Origin: Dryococelus australis
Lineage: Eukaryota; Arthropoda; Insecta; Phasmatodea; Phasmatidae
Length of the DNA stretch: 64,000 nt
Direction: 5' to 3'
Assembly: GCA_029891345.1 (NCBI GenBank)
Contig: CM056993.1
Location: 278,520,016 to 278,584,015 of the forward strand
Below, one piece after another: positions 39,701 through 53,440 of this stretch. The notes under the pieces are model-generated. The model saw only the letters and a list, made by a program, of their open reading frames with translations, had not been told where the DNA came from and searched no databases. Numbering within the stretch: position 1 is the first letter of the stretch; every line of letters starts with the position of its first letter. A program made the position numbers and the translations under genes.

Positions 39701-42700
39701 CAAACATTGGGATAAATACATCCCGCCATATTGTTTGTACATTGATGCCGGACAAATGAAGCCGTCGATACCAGTCCGAGCATCCTACTCCTGGGGCAAA
39801 CATTATGCCGACCAGGTGACTGGCTGAGGGAAAGCAAGCCAATAGATATGCCTCAACCCGAGACATCCGGCTAGCAGCCTTGGCACGCACCACACACACA
39901 CCCAACGAGCCCAAACTGCATACATTTTCAAAAAATACCCCAAACCGAAAATTGGAGTAAGAGAATTTAACCTAGGGGAAGCTGCCCTCCTGCGAGATCA
40001 CCCTCTGAGAAAAGCCAGCAACCAAGCCTTAATGACAAGTGGGAGGGACCATACCGTACAGTAGACAAGCGAGACGTCTACTGGGCTGAAGATATAAGAG
40101 GACGAATACGGAAGGCTATCCAAAGCCAGATACAACCCTACCCAGGGGACTTGACGACACTTGGGGACGACGACACTGAAGGAGGGTCTCCTGGTCAGTC
40201 CAAAAATGAAGCCGAGCCTCCACCCACGAGGGTTGCTCCCAATACAGAACTGAGACCCGTGCCAAGACCTCAGCTGATGCCGCTCATTGTTAACAGGACT
40301 CCTAGTTACATCGCCCCATGGAAGACCAAGGAAGAACGATGCCAAAGTGCATTTTCCATCAGATCAATGCCCTCGACGCCACGCAGTTATGCTGAGAAAA
40401 CTGCAACCAAATGCGGTACAGCACCTCTGGCTGCTCCGAAGTGTCATGGCGGAGTCCACAAGACCGAGAACCCCGTCAGACACCCCGCCAATCAAGCTGA
40501 ACTAGCGAACTATCAGAGGCTCCTTCGGCAAGAGGGGTAGGAATTGCACCAGCACCTATGTCACCACCCAGTACAACTCCAAAACCAGAAGTCAAGGGCA
40601 TACCTGCTTCAATGAAGTAGACCTCTGACTCATCAGACAAGGAAGAACTGCCAGCCAGAACGTCGAGCTGCCACACCGGAAGTGTGCTTTAAGAACCTGC
40701 CACGCAGGATCTCCCGCCACCCTGGGCGTCGAGTTTGGACAAAAGTGCTCTGTCCCAGGAACTGCCTGCCACGCAGGAACTCCCACCATCTTGGACATCA
40801 AGCTCGGACAAGAGTGCTCCGTCCCAGGAACAACCTGCCAAGCAGGACAACCCGCCTACTTGGAAGTCGAGTTGCCACACCGGGAGTGCTCCACTTCAAG
40901 AACCTGCCACGCAGGAACTCCCGCTACCCTGGACGCTGAGCTTGGACAAGAGTGCTCCATCCCAGGAATTACCTGCCACGCAGGAAGAGCTGCCCGCCAG
41001 GACGTCGAACTGCAACAGACGTGCTCTGTCCCCACGTCCTGCGACGCAGGAATACCCACAGACCCGGACGTTGAGTTGCTAAATTGGAAGTGCTCCGCCC
41101 CGCCATCTTGCTATGCAAGAAGCCGCTTTCATCGAGAACATTGATGCCACCTACTACCCCTCAGCAGACACATGACCGCAATGGAGGTCAAGGTGAATTT
41201 CCCTTCCACTGCCTCGCTCCAGGACTTGGCCACCGAGACAGTTGATGCTGCCCATGACCTGGTACCACGACGAGATGTGTCATCCGCAGTAGGGGTTGAG
41301 ATCTTTCTCTTTCATACTGTCCCGTCAGAGAAACATCCTGCCCTACGGGTAGGAATTTGTGCAGTCGGGGTGGAGGGCTTGATACTCCTCCGCACTGCCT
41401 CAATATCCCTTGAACTAGTGCTCTTCCCATTTGTTGCGGAAGAAGCAGACGCCATGATGCCCCAGGCTGCTTCACGATGTCTGATATCCCCACATATCGC
41501 CAAGGCCACTCATATGCCTGGCTGGTGTACCGGGAATCACCTTGGAGACCTACAACCAGGTACATGTGGCCATACCCACTGCACGATGCCCTTCGTCCGG
41601 GGGGGGGGGGGGGGGGGGGGGAGGGATCACTAAAGGAGAGACTGAAGATTACCAGTAAGTGCGCAAATAATAAAGACAGTGCAGTAGCCGTAAACCGTTA
41701 CTACATGTACATGGCAAAAGGATTTGTTATAGATTGGTCACGTACACCACAATTAATTTAGTCGCAAACCAAAGACAGTGACGTAAGCAGAACAATCACA
41801 TTCAGGCTACATTAAAAGATAAAAGTATCCACATCAGTTTTAAGTATAAAGAACCAACGAGATAAATGCACACGTAATTAGTCACTCGACTATGTGCTAA
41901 TTAACTTTTTATACAGCCGTAAAAAGCTGTATGTCAGAAATTTTTTATAGACATTTTACACCTCACGGTTTAAGTGTTTTAGTAGCCGACAGCCCATTTA
42001 AGTAGGTAGCACTACGTAAAGACGCTCACCACAGTGACAGTAATGGCTACCATAAGTGAATCACGTAAAGATGCTCACCACAGTGCCAGTGATTAAGTTG
42101 ATGACAGAGACTTCGACATAACAATGACATTTTAGCTTTTTATATTTTTATAATGATCATCCATAAAGCTGACTTGATGTGTAGGTAAACCTATAAATGG
42201 CACCATACATTTCGAAAGTGTTTATGTGAAGATTGCTTACATGAAGAATGCCACAGTGTAAGAGTGTGTTTTCAGCATGGACAAAAGTGAACATTCCTTA
42301 GGAATTTACCTTGAACATTCCAACAAAGATACACAGTGTCCATTCTAGCTGTTAGGCCTATGATATAAGATGTACTCCCACAAGGGATATCTAGGTTAGT
42401 TTTTTTTAATGCTTTTCAGTATTAAATATGATTTGATGTGTAGGCACACATTAAAATATTTTCATGCGTTTTGAAAGTGTATATAGGAAGATCGCCTACA
42501 CGAAAGAATGCCGTTTTGTAAGAGGGAATTTTTATGTGTCTGCTTATATTTGTATGTGCTTTTGTTTGCAATATTTTATGCCCCTACTCAGTATAACAAC
42601 CAAAGACTCTGAGCATTAAAGCTCTGCAAATCTGGTGCAAGATATTTTTAACTTCCAATGTTGAGTGTTTTATGTCTATTGTATTAAGGGACCAATGTGC

Positions 42701-45700
42701 ATACAATTTTGCTGCGATAGTCATGCATGTAGTGTACTCGCTTTGTATTCGTTTAGCTGGTCAACCCAAGTATTGAAGGGCCTGTGGTTGTCCACCTCAA
42801 AATCTGTCACACGTAACTATATAGCTTGCTGACAGACAAAAAGGTTCCAGGAAAGATTTTCTTTTCCTTACTTAATTCACTGCAGAAAGCTCCAGGATAG
42901 GAGAGGCGTTTCCCCGCCTTTTGTGAGTAAGGCTTGTACATATTTTAATTATTCTTACTTTAAACCCCTCGTTTTGACATGCCATTGTTTTACACAAGCT
43001 TTCATTCAGTGTTTTATGTATAATTCCATTGTAAGATCCACCAGCGCTATGTTGGTTTTTGTTAATGGAACCCGTAAGAAAGGTAGGCCGGTGGGACACC
43101 TACACACCTGGCTTCCTAATCCCGTATTTGCAACACGGGGGGGGGGGGGGGGGGGGGGAGATACACACTCTCGCCGCATCAGAGAGAGAGAGAGAGAGAG
43201 AGAAAAAATCAAGGTCGCCAGCCGGCCACCGCCACTCAAGCAACCTACAAAATTATTTTTTTTTCATGCTATCTGCCTCATCACGTCCACCGACTTTCTA
43301 GACCTTCCAAAGAGGGAGCTTATGGCTTTCTCCGACACCTTTTCCACGATGAGTCGTCATCGCAACGGAGGAGGGGCGAATTGACGCCTGCCAATTATAC
43401 AACTAATCTAATACGATTACAACTCATCATCAAGAGTACCTCTTCCACCACTATGGACGTGAGTGACACGTTGCCTATCCTACAGGCAGCAGGAACTTAT
43501 GAGCGAATTCTTTTCACCTGGAGGATACGCAACCCTGGATGCTTGCAGCCCCCTCTACCCCACGCATTCCAATGGATCATCATAGCCTCCACAAGCGCGC
43601 GGAAGTTTGAAATATGTCAACACCTCTGCGCCAAGCAGATAAGGGATCCAGGCACCCATGTGTAATATCAGAGCTGCCAACCTCCTAGAAGCGAGGCTAG
43701 CCTCCCCCTTACCCTTCTGAGGACCAACAAGCTGGAATTTTTAGTATATATAGGAGTTCGAGAACCGGCCTCGAGGTAGTTTGCTGCACCTCTGCCCTGC
43801 GAAGCCCAGAGGTGAAAGCCCAGGGCAAGTACCATGCTATCCTTTCTCCTCCACTAAGAAGGTTTGGAGAAATTATTTGCAAGGGTGTGCCAACACTAGA
43901 CCCCCAACCCATGCGGGTGACCACAGTTTACCAGTTGCCATTGACGACTTCAACAGTTCCAGAGGACCTCTACCTTTCAGAGGGTCCTCCACCTCTTCAG
44001 CTGCCATCAGCTTCCAAGGGTCGTCAACGCCATCCAGAAGGTCCTGCCGACATTGTACCTCTACCCCAGCACCTCAACCTCTTCCGTTGGTAACCCAACC
44101 CAGGTAATAATGGGTCACATAGATGATGTCCCTTCTGGACAAACACAAGGCTCTAGCCCCACTAACATCTTCACCATTCTGGTGAAGACCCCTTGTTATT
44201 AGTTATGTCCCTTAAGGACAATCCCTTTTCATAATTCAATTAGGGTTAATTAACTGGGCTAAATTTAATTTAATCAATTTCTGCCGCCAGTTATTTTTTC
44301 AGATGTCATTCTCTTTTTACCCAGGTAGCATTCACATGGCATTAACGTAAAACCACTTCCGCTGTTAAATTAATAAAATATTTAACTTCTAATTCAGGAG
44401 AGCGCGGAACCATGTGTCATACATTATGTCTAAATTAAACGTAATATCTTTTGCATTTTAATCATTGTGTGTTATCAATCATAGCTCTTGTAACCCCTTA
44501 GATACCCTAAAGGTCACTTAAAATTTGTTTGTTTCTGCTTTAAGGTAAAACTGGCGGCCACGTAATCGTGTCACAAAGGCAATATACACACATCTTAAAG
44601 AGGCGAATCGAGGTCTGCCAGTAGGAAGATCATTGACATAGCTGAACACATCTTAGGAACTCATCTTCTTGTGGAATCAAACATCTCTAATAGTCTCTTA
44701 CTCCGTCATCGCTGGTGAATGGCCAGGTTGGAGAGTGAGTTATTCTTGAAGCTTGATCCACGGATGGAACCACGCCGCTGTACAAAACAACGAGAGAATA
44801 TCCTATGCTCTGTTTCACTGCTTGGTGATGGCCAAATGTCCCACCCATCACTGGGTAATGCCCAGACATGGGGCAACAGAGCGTGATATAATGTTGCAAA
44901 CCAGTGCTCCTAGAAGTACACGATAGGGACATTAACAATAACCGGCTTCGTCTTAACCAGTTCTGTTTTATGGTCTCAATGCCTTACACCGGGAGAGGTG
45001 GAAATAAATTAAAATTAAAACTAATTTTGAAAGAGTTAGAACAGTCTTGCAAACTTACCTACTCCAAATGTAGAGGAGGAAAACCCATTATTTTTGCCTC
45101 CTATACAAACCTTAAACAGCTCACAGCTGGAGCATCTTTTAATAGTTCATACTGGAGGCACTGTCCTTGGTTACGGCCTGTATTGGATAGATAATTCTAC
45201 CACAACAAAGCTTACTATAATAACCCAGGAACTTCCTAGCAGCACCAGCACCACTTCACCACAATCAGTGTCGACAGCTGTACCACTGCCGAACCCCCCC
45301 CCCCTCCCCCCCAACGAGCCAGCGCAAGAAGTGTGAAGTTGCCTCACTCTCAACAGGTAAAACATCACAGGCATTTGGCCCCAGTGACATTGGATTTCAT
45401 GCCTGTACGCAAGCCTACACGCCCCATCCTTTATACTGGGGTTGTACATAGGCGAACTTAAATTCCATGGTTATGCTGCTCCTGATACTGGTTTCGCCAA
45501 TGTTGAAGTGGATCTCTGTAACTAAACTAGAATATCCTACCGAAGAACAGTGTCCAATAAATTTGTAGTAAGGGTTTAAATCCCCAGTTTCCACGTCTGG
45601 AAGGACACGCACAAGCTCTCTAACCTGTAATCTATCCCCAACATGGAAAAACCCACCTTAGCCGGTGCTTAGTAAGTACAGGATTGTATTCGACCTCCAG

Positions 45701-48700
45701 TGGGACTAGGGTTGCTTCCCTTTATTACCACTCCCTTAGAACGATCTAGAGTTGAGAGGTTTCAGTCCACCTCTTCCCCACAGGCTACACCACTGAGCCA
45801 ACTATGTCCCGGTGAGTTTTTACTTGTGATATCGACGTGGGGCATATCCACCTCACCAGTACCTAACTTTATACTTTGATAAGTTTATTATTCCCCAGAG
45901 AAAGTACGCCTTAAATTGTGGCACCCAACGTGGGGCTTTAACAGCAATAGTTCAGACTAGGCTGTTAGGACAAGCCAGCCACGCCTTTCTTTTTGCCTCC
46001 GTAAGTGCTCATATCCATGGTGGAAACTTCTGTGTGGCGCAACCTCCTTAAGTTGACCTTGAAGCGCACGCTTCATTCAAGTGATTTAAACTCAGCTCAA
46101 GACAGTTCGGTTGGACCTATAACCTCCATGGTTATAGTGGAAATATCTAATGCTAGAATTCCACAACCTCTCAGCTCTCTAGTATTTAGACGGATGGTTA
46201 AATCGATAGGGCTCTATCACGCGACTAGTTGATACTGAATTGTGCACTCTGTAAGCAGTTCCCCCTCCCCACCCCCTAAAAAGCCACCTTAGAGCTTGAT
46301 ATGGCCTAAGGGAACTGACACCTCAGAGCCTGCAAATTTAGCTCACAAGCTACACTGGTTTCAAACTAACCACCGGAATTTAGGGAGTCCGCCGATAGAC
46401 ACCCTACACACCCCTCTTAGTCGGACTTCAGGGAATATGCTGCAATAAACACCCTGTGGCACCAAAGAGCCGCTAAAAACCACAACATGTCCGACTCTGA
46501 TCAGAGTAAAAAAGAAAATCCATTGGCGCCAACGCCCGGACACAGTGCTCGCGACACATTCAAGAAACATGACATGGATTCGTGCCTTGGTAGGGGCATC
46601 CATTGGATCTATTGCACAGATTGCCCAAAACGCTTCCATTACACCTGCATCGAATGGGAAGACGTTCCCCGATACACAGATGGATTACACCACCGTGTAT
46701 CATGTAGAGACCATCAAACAGCTAGATGCAGCTGGCTTGAGTACAATGGACGGGGTATGTTTACAATCAGGTGGATAACCTGTACATCTGAATAACATAT
46801 GACATGTATAAGCTGGCCGGACGAGCAGATTACTCGCCCCGGTTAGGTATACCAATGCGAAGGCTGCCAACGTAACCTGGCCCATAGACCAACAAATCCC
46901 GGATCATGACCTAGCCTAGCCTTATCCCACACTCTCACCAAGTTCCAATTACCAGAATTCAGTGGCAGACCGCACAAGAATCCTGTTGCATTTTTGTAAG
47001 ACTGTGTCGGAGAACTCCATGAGCATACTATTTCACGTAAAGAATGGGTCCACAAAACCTATCTCCAACTCCACGGTAAGGCAAAGGAATGGTGGATTAA
47101 GTATGGCGAGTTTGTCACTGAGTAGGAATAGCCGAGTCACTGCCTGACTTCAGTTTACTGGGGACGAAGTTTTGGATCAACTCATTTCAGACCCCCATAC
47201 AAGGGTTCAGAGTTCGGAGGAGGAAGATGAAATATACATCCATAGGATGGTGCAGATGTATAATCGCATTTACCTCCTGGTAGAGAACGAGGAGAGTTGC
47301 GTTTGTAATATTGCATGCACTCTGCTCCCCTCTCTCCAGAACCTCTTAATAACCCTGAAATCGCAGACAGTGGAAGACCTGCCGCGTGGGTGAAGGACAT
47401 TGAAAAAATAACAGAGAGTAGATGTGGCATGACAGGCTGGCACACGCTCCCAAGGTCGCCTCCTCACCCCCTCTTCCCGAGCGACATGCAGTCGGCTGTC
47501 TGCTCCCTCCGTACATCCTCTTACCGCCCCGTTGCTGGCACTGCCCGGGGAGATATCTTAACAAAGATTGCCCTACCCAGCAAGAAAGGAATCACAGCAT
47601 GAACTCAGAGTGTGCAGTTGCGCTCACACATTAAGGACCTTGTCCAGATGGGAAACACCAAATCTGGGGTGCATGCGGGTAAGCCATCTCAAACTAAACC
47701 AAGCTCCTAAACATCACGAAATTAAACATTGCACAGGAGGACAATTTACCTCTGGAAGCACCCTACATATTAGTGGACATCAATGGGTGTCCCCAGTTGA
47801 CATTGCTGGATTCTGCGGCAACCAGAAACTTAATTAAGAGTGACCTGTTGACACCCAACCAGAGGGCTAACCTATTACCACAGCTTCTAGTTGTCCAAAT
47901 GGCACAGCCTAGCCAGACCTTAAAGGTCAACGGCAAGTTGGAACTCATGATTGGCATCCTTTACTTGTCCCATATGGCAGAATTCAAGGTATAACCTTAT
48001 ATCGACGAAGAAGTCATTCTAGGTCAGCCGTGCCTGACACAACAGCAATGTATGTTAGACCACCAGCAGAAAATATCTCACCTCGAAACAGGTATTGGTG
48101 TGGCAATACCCTGGGGCCAGTGCACATTGGCGATTGTCAAAATCTACCTAACCCCGAGAGTGCACCACAAGGACATGTATAGCTAGGGATTCTTCAAAAG
48201 ACCTAGCAGAACGCTCTACAGTGTTCAACTATAATGAACCAGGGATTTAGCAGGCTCCAACTCATTGGGCCACCACCGAAACAGTTGGGCAGACTGTCCC
48301 ACGAGCCGGAGCCGAGCTAGGAAAGTTAAAACTACAGCACATAACAAGTTTCTCTTTCATGCACCTTGACCTTCCCTTCACTTCCTCTTCCCTCACCAAG
48401 AGCCTGCCTCCTAGCCTCAAGAATAAAGTGGGGTCACAGCTACAGCTGACTTCAAGACACTCTGCTGCGAAGAATGGGTGACAAGGGGGAAAGCGAGAGG
48501 AAACGAAAGGAAGGAGAGCGCGTGGCAGAGACAGAGACAAAGAAACCTTCCAGGTGGCAGGAAAGAAAACAGACGCCTCCTTTTCGAGCAGGAGAGGGGA
48601 GATAATGGCATTCTCCATGCTGCGCTTCTCAACCTGCTCATGCGTAGTACAGAATAGTTACACATACAGACGAGAAACAGCTTATAGTCACACTGGGCCC

Positions 48701-51700
48701 CGATCCGAATTGACCACTCCACTTTTCGGCTTTCAACTTCCAGATGGGCCTCTGCCAGATGGTAGGGGTGGGGAGGCAATTGACGCATAACACATTTAGT
48801 GCTTAGAGAAAGCACATCCTAAATGACCGGCTTCGCTTAATCCAAAAGCTGCAACAAACACCGGCAAGTCACCTCCAACAAAAACACGGTAATGGAGATA
48901 GAACACATTGTTGACAGAAACTCAACACAACCTCCAACTACGTGCTCTCTGCTTTTTCTGTAGCCTCAACTCTACTAGAAGCCGTCACGTCATCGCCCCT
49001 CCCCGAAGAAGCAAATGCTTCATTTTGCCGCTCTCGCTAGAAGGACAGCACGCACTTCAAACCTCGCACCGCTGTAGGGAAGCAAGCTGCCCAACAGAAA
49101 GTCACCACCTCCACAAGTGCATACGGGCAGGATGCGTCAACGCCTCGCGTAGAGCATCACTCCAGGTAAGGATCCAAGAACCCATGCGTGACATAAGCTC
49201 CACCCCCGAGAGGCGGAGCTAATTCCCCCACACCCCTCTTAGTACCCAGAAGTGGGAAAAATTAATATCCAAGGCACTTAAGCCTAGGCCTCAGGAGTGA
49301 CTTCTGCTGCACTTTCTTGGCTGTGAAAGCCGTCCCTCACCTGCGGCAGTACAAGTGGTCTGCGACAACGCCATTCAGCTCCGGAGGACCAGCATCTACC
49401 CGAGGGCCTTCAACCTGCATTCAACCTCTTCGGCCGCCTCCAGCAACCTCGGAGAGCCACCGCCATCAAGAAGCCCTCTACTTCTTCGGTCTCTGCAGCC
49501 AGCCACCAGCGTCGCCAACAATTACCAGAGGGCCAGCAAACGTCGTCCTTACCAGTTCCTCCAATTCTCCCTTCCTCTCTCTACCACCAGGTATTGAACG
49601 TCATGGAGACGACGTCCCCTCTGAATTACTCTTAAGGCTTTAGCCCAGCCACGCCTTCACCACTTGGGTGAAGCAACCCGATTTACTTACTATGTCTTAG
49701 GTCCCTTCCGGACAAACCCACCCAGAATAATTTAGGAATTCATTATTGGACTTATTTTGTTCTTGTAATATTCTCTCAAATCAATCACCATACATCATAC
49801 CAGTTTATTGAATTATGGCAGTCTCCACCTGGTCGTTAAGTTAATTGAATTCCGCTTGAATAATTTTAAAATAATTATTTCTTTCTACTTCTTTTATTGA
49901 GAAGAGTGTGACTCCATGTGTATGTACGCATTATTTCCATTCCAATACATTCTTCAATTAAAAGCATATTCCCCAGTGCACATGAATCTTTTCTACTGGT
50001 ATCTTTGAACATTCCTTATATGCCTATAAGTAATTTGAATAGTGACTTTAATTACTGGTTGGTTATTTTTAGTTCTTTACTAATTATTTAAAGTTCATTG
50101 TTTTGGTGCATTAAGGTAAAGCCGGCTCTTATGCATTCGCCGAACGGCACATACACCAAAAAACCTACTGGTAGTCTGAGCTCTGGCAAGGTAATGCAAA
50201 TTGTATTGCAGTGGCCACTCTTCGGGGGCGCCCTTCACTAGGAACACTCAACACCTGGGAATTACAATTGTTTAAGTGGGAATCCTAGCTCTATAGTTCC
50301 GTCTTGGCTGGTGAACGGCTGGACTGGAGCTATACGGTGGATCACACTGGACAAGCCCAGCTCCTAGAAGTACACTGTAGGATCACTACCGTACCTGGCT
50401 TCATCTTACGTTGAGCTGTTGCACTTTACCAGTTTAGCAATTCAGCTTTATTCCGTGATCATACAGAAGTGGTAAAAAATGTAAATTGAAACAAGTCCTT
50501 AAAGAACTCGCGGCACAGATATAGCAACCACAGAATTTTGATAATACTAAAGGGAATACTTTATTCAAACCTCCTACCAGTTTATTAGGCACAGTGCCTT
50601 TAGAATACATGTTAATCATACTTTTCAAACAAGATATAGTGGGACTGATAGAGTTACTAACCCAATCCTACACAGTTATTCCTCCAAGCCCATCTCAGAC
50701 ACCCACCAGCAGTAACAGCACCGCTCTGCCACAGCCGTCATCGGCCACTGTTCAGCCACTGGCTGCACCCAGCAAAGAGGAGGGTGCCGATGCCGAACGA
50801 ACAGGTAAAAAGTTGGCAGATCGTTGTGCCTGAGGCTTTTGATTTTGTCTCTACTTGTAAGCCCAAAAGGCCCACATTATACACCGGAATATTGCCCAAG
50901 CGAGAGGAGAGCCTCCTTGGAGCATGCCCCCTGCAATACTGGCATTGCAGATGTATTTGAAGGCCAACACCTCCACAAAAAGTCCAGACTGCGTACCACA
51001 GATCTCTGGAAGTGAAGGTCACCCTAGCGGTTGTAATCCCCAAGCCTCTGACAAGCCAGAACTCTTGCAAGGTTCCTAATAAATAAATCACACCAGCTTG
51101 GGTTACCCACCTCGCTGACGAACTAAGCCAGGACTTGTGTGTGAACCTGTCAACAAAGTAGAAGGGTCGCGTTTCCATTTCCTCTTTACTTTTGTACCGC
51201 CTGTTTAGAACAAGTACAGAGGTTTTAATCCTCACTAACATCCTATTCAGGGGCAGGTCAGCTTCAAACCCTTTCTAGGTACATCTAACTTTGTGTTCAG
51301 TGTACCAGGTAGCTAAAAACGCTTCAACATGAAGGAAATATGGTTAGAAGTGAGATCTTCAGACTAAACAAAATTCAGTCTTTTGACACTGTGTTTAGGT
51401 CTCAAGCTACCATTTTGTGAATTTGTAGACACGAGGAATGACAGCAAAAAAAGTTTTTTCTTATTTATCAGTGAATACAGTTTATTATTTTATTATAACT
51501 TTAACAATATTTTATTTAACAACAACCATGTATACAAACTGCTGCTGTTAGATGTGCTGTATGGTATAGTATGGTTAACTGATCAGCTTTGGAGCATATA
51601 ACCACATTCAGAAATCACAGGATACCATGAAGGAAGCATACAAAAATACTGCACACTCGATTTCACCCCATATTGAAAGCAATGTTCAACCCTTTAGGTA

Positions 51701-53405
51701 GGTCATCTCAAACAGTACTCACAAGGTTGGATATGTGGCTACAGAATATGCCGGCGCAATGTTGAAAGCTATTAGACACACTTCAGTCCAACTTGTACTG
51801 TTCACCCAGATTCTCCATGAAAACTAGGGATGGACTGATACCACATTTTGCAGATACCAATGATACCGATTCTCAACTGCCGATGGCACAGATTACAACG
51901 ATGCAGATACCAGTTTACATGAGCCACATTCCCGTTTAATTACTAAACAATTATGACTTATCAGCATCACGTATTTCTACATAACCTGAGGAAGGGACAA
52001 AAACATCAACAACTTTATGAGGGTCCTTAGATCGCCAGTACCTTGGAAGGCGATTCTAAACACATAAAAGCCATCAAGAAGTACGTCGACCCATTCCCTC
52101 CTGCTGTCAATCGCCAAGCTGCCACGTGTGAGGGCACGCCAAAACTCTCGTGCCAGCCTTCCCAAAGTGCAATGACTCACAAGGGCAAAACTATTACGAA
52201 GTGCCCAACACTCTGTCACGAGCCACCACATCTGCCACAAAGTGCCCCACAAACTGTCATGACGTACCCAGAATAAAAGAAACTGAGAATGGGGGTTTTA
52301 TCCCCGCTCCAACAGACATCATTATCCCGAGGCCGAGAGCACTATATAAGACAATGTACGCCTGGGCTCAGGAGTTATTTCTTTCTCCAATAGTTCACCA
52401 CAACACTTCATGTGCTGGGGCTATCTACTGTCTACCAGTCTTCAGCTGTCACCAGAGGTTGCCACCATTGATATTACCAGAGGCTTCTACAACTTCTACC
52501 AGTAGCTACCAGAAACTCCATTGACATCTACCACCATCAGCATCTTCAAGATGCTCTCCTTCAACAACACCTGCAGACTACAACACACCTTCCGCTGCTG
52601 TTCCTCCTGGTTCAGCTGCCGCCTCCACTTGCTGGTAGAGGCAACTACACCAAGTGCTCTTAAAGTGATGGTCCCCTTTTTATAAATTGTCTTCTAGACG
52701 CCCTTTGGTTAGAGTAGCTGCGACCAGAGTTATTTTCATAGCCGTCAAAGTCATTTACCATCTTGGTTAGTTTAGCAGCAGGTCGCCTACACATGTTTAC
52801 CGTAGGTTACTTCCATATCACACTCTGCTTGGTTAGGAGGTAGCATGCGTTACAGTATTTATTGTTCCTAATAAATACATTTTGTTCCTGTCACTGAGGA
52901 TTTCTATTTTAGAGGAATTTCCTACAACCACTGGAAATTATATTACTGTACGATGTCATCCAAGACCGGGTGTTGCTATACCAGTACGAACCATAGAGTA
53001 GGACTGCAGATTCCCCTCAGGAATCTGTACGTCAGACACACACACCAATTGAGAGCCACCCGTTCTACAAACTTCAGTGGATAGAACGGTAGAGCCCCAA
53101 CCCCTAGTAACTCATCCAACAGGGGCAAGACAGTCACCTCAGGTTGTAGTCCAGCAGAGCGCTTATGGTGCTGGAAGGAGTATTTGCCTGAGACAGGCCT
53201 AACCCTTTCTGCGACCTTGCACAATAGTGGTAGGAAGGCGGCCCATACAGCTCACCGCTGTAGGTTTACGCGCCAATGGCAGGGAACTGATTAGAGCACC
53301 GAGCCCGTGCCGTCAACCATTGGCGTCGACCTGTGTCAACTCTTCAGGGAGACGGGGGGGGGGGGGGGGGGCAATGCTAGGTCAATGTAGGATGTATGTA
53401 GGAAT

Positions 53406-53440
<35 letters not shown>

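Noticed and set aside
40650-41120. Possible CRISPR-like array
   Set aside because: The units are contiguous 69-bp tandem repeats without unique spacers, in a eukaryotic retrotransposon.
48262-48815. Overlapping minus-strand frames of 118 and 132 codons
   Set aside because: No recognised domain. They lie in LTR-like sequence that is collinear with copy A, and the frame is not shared.
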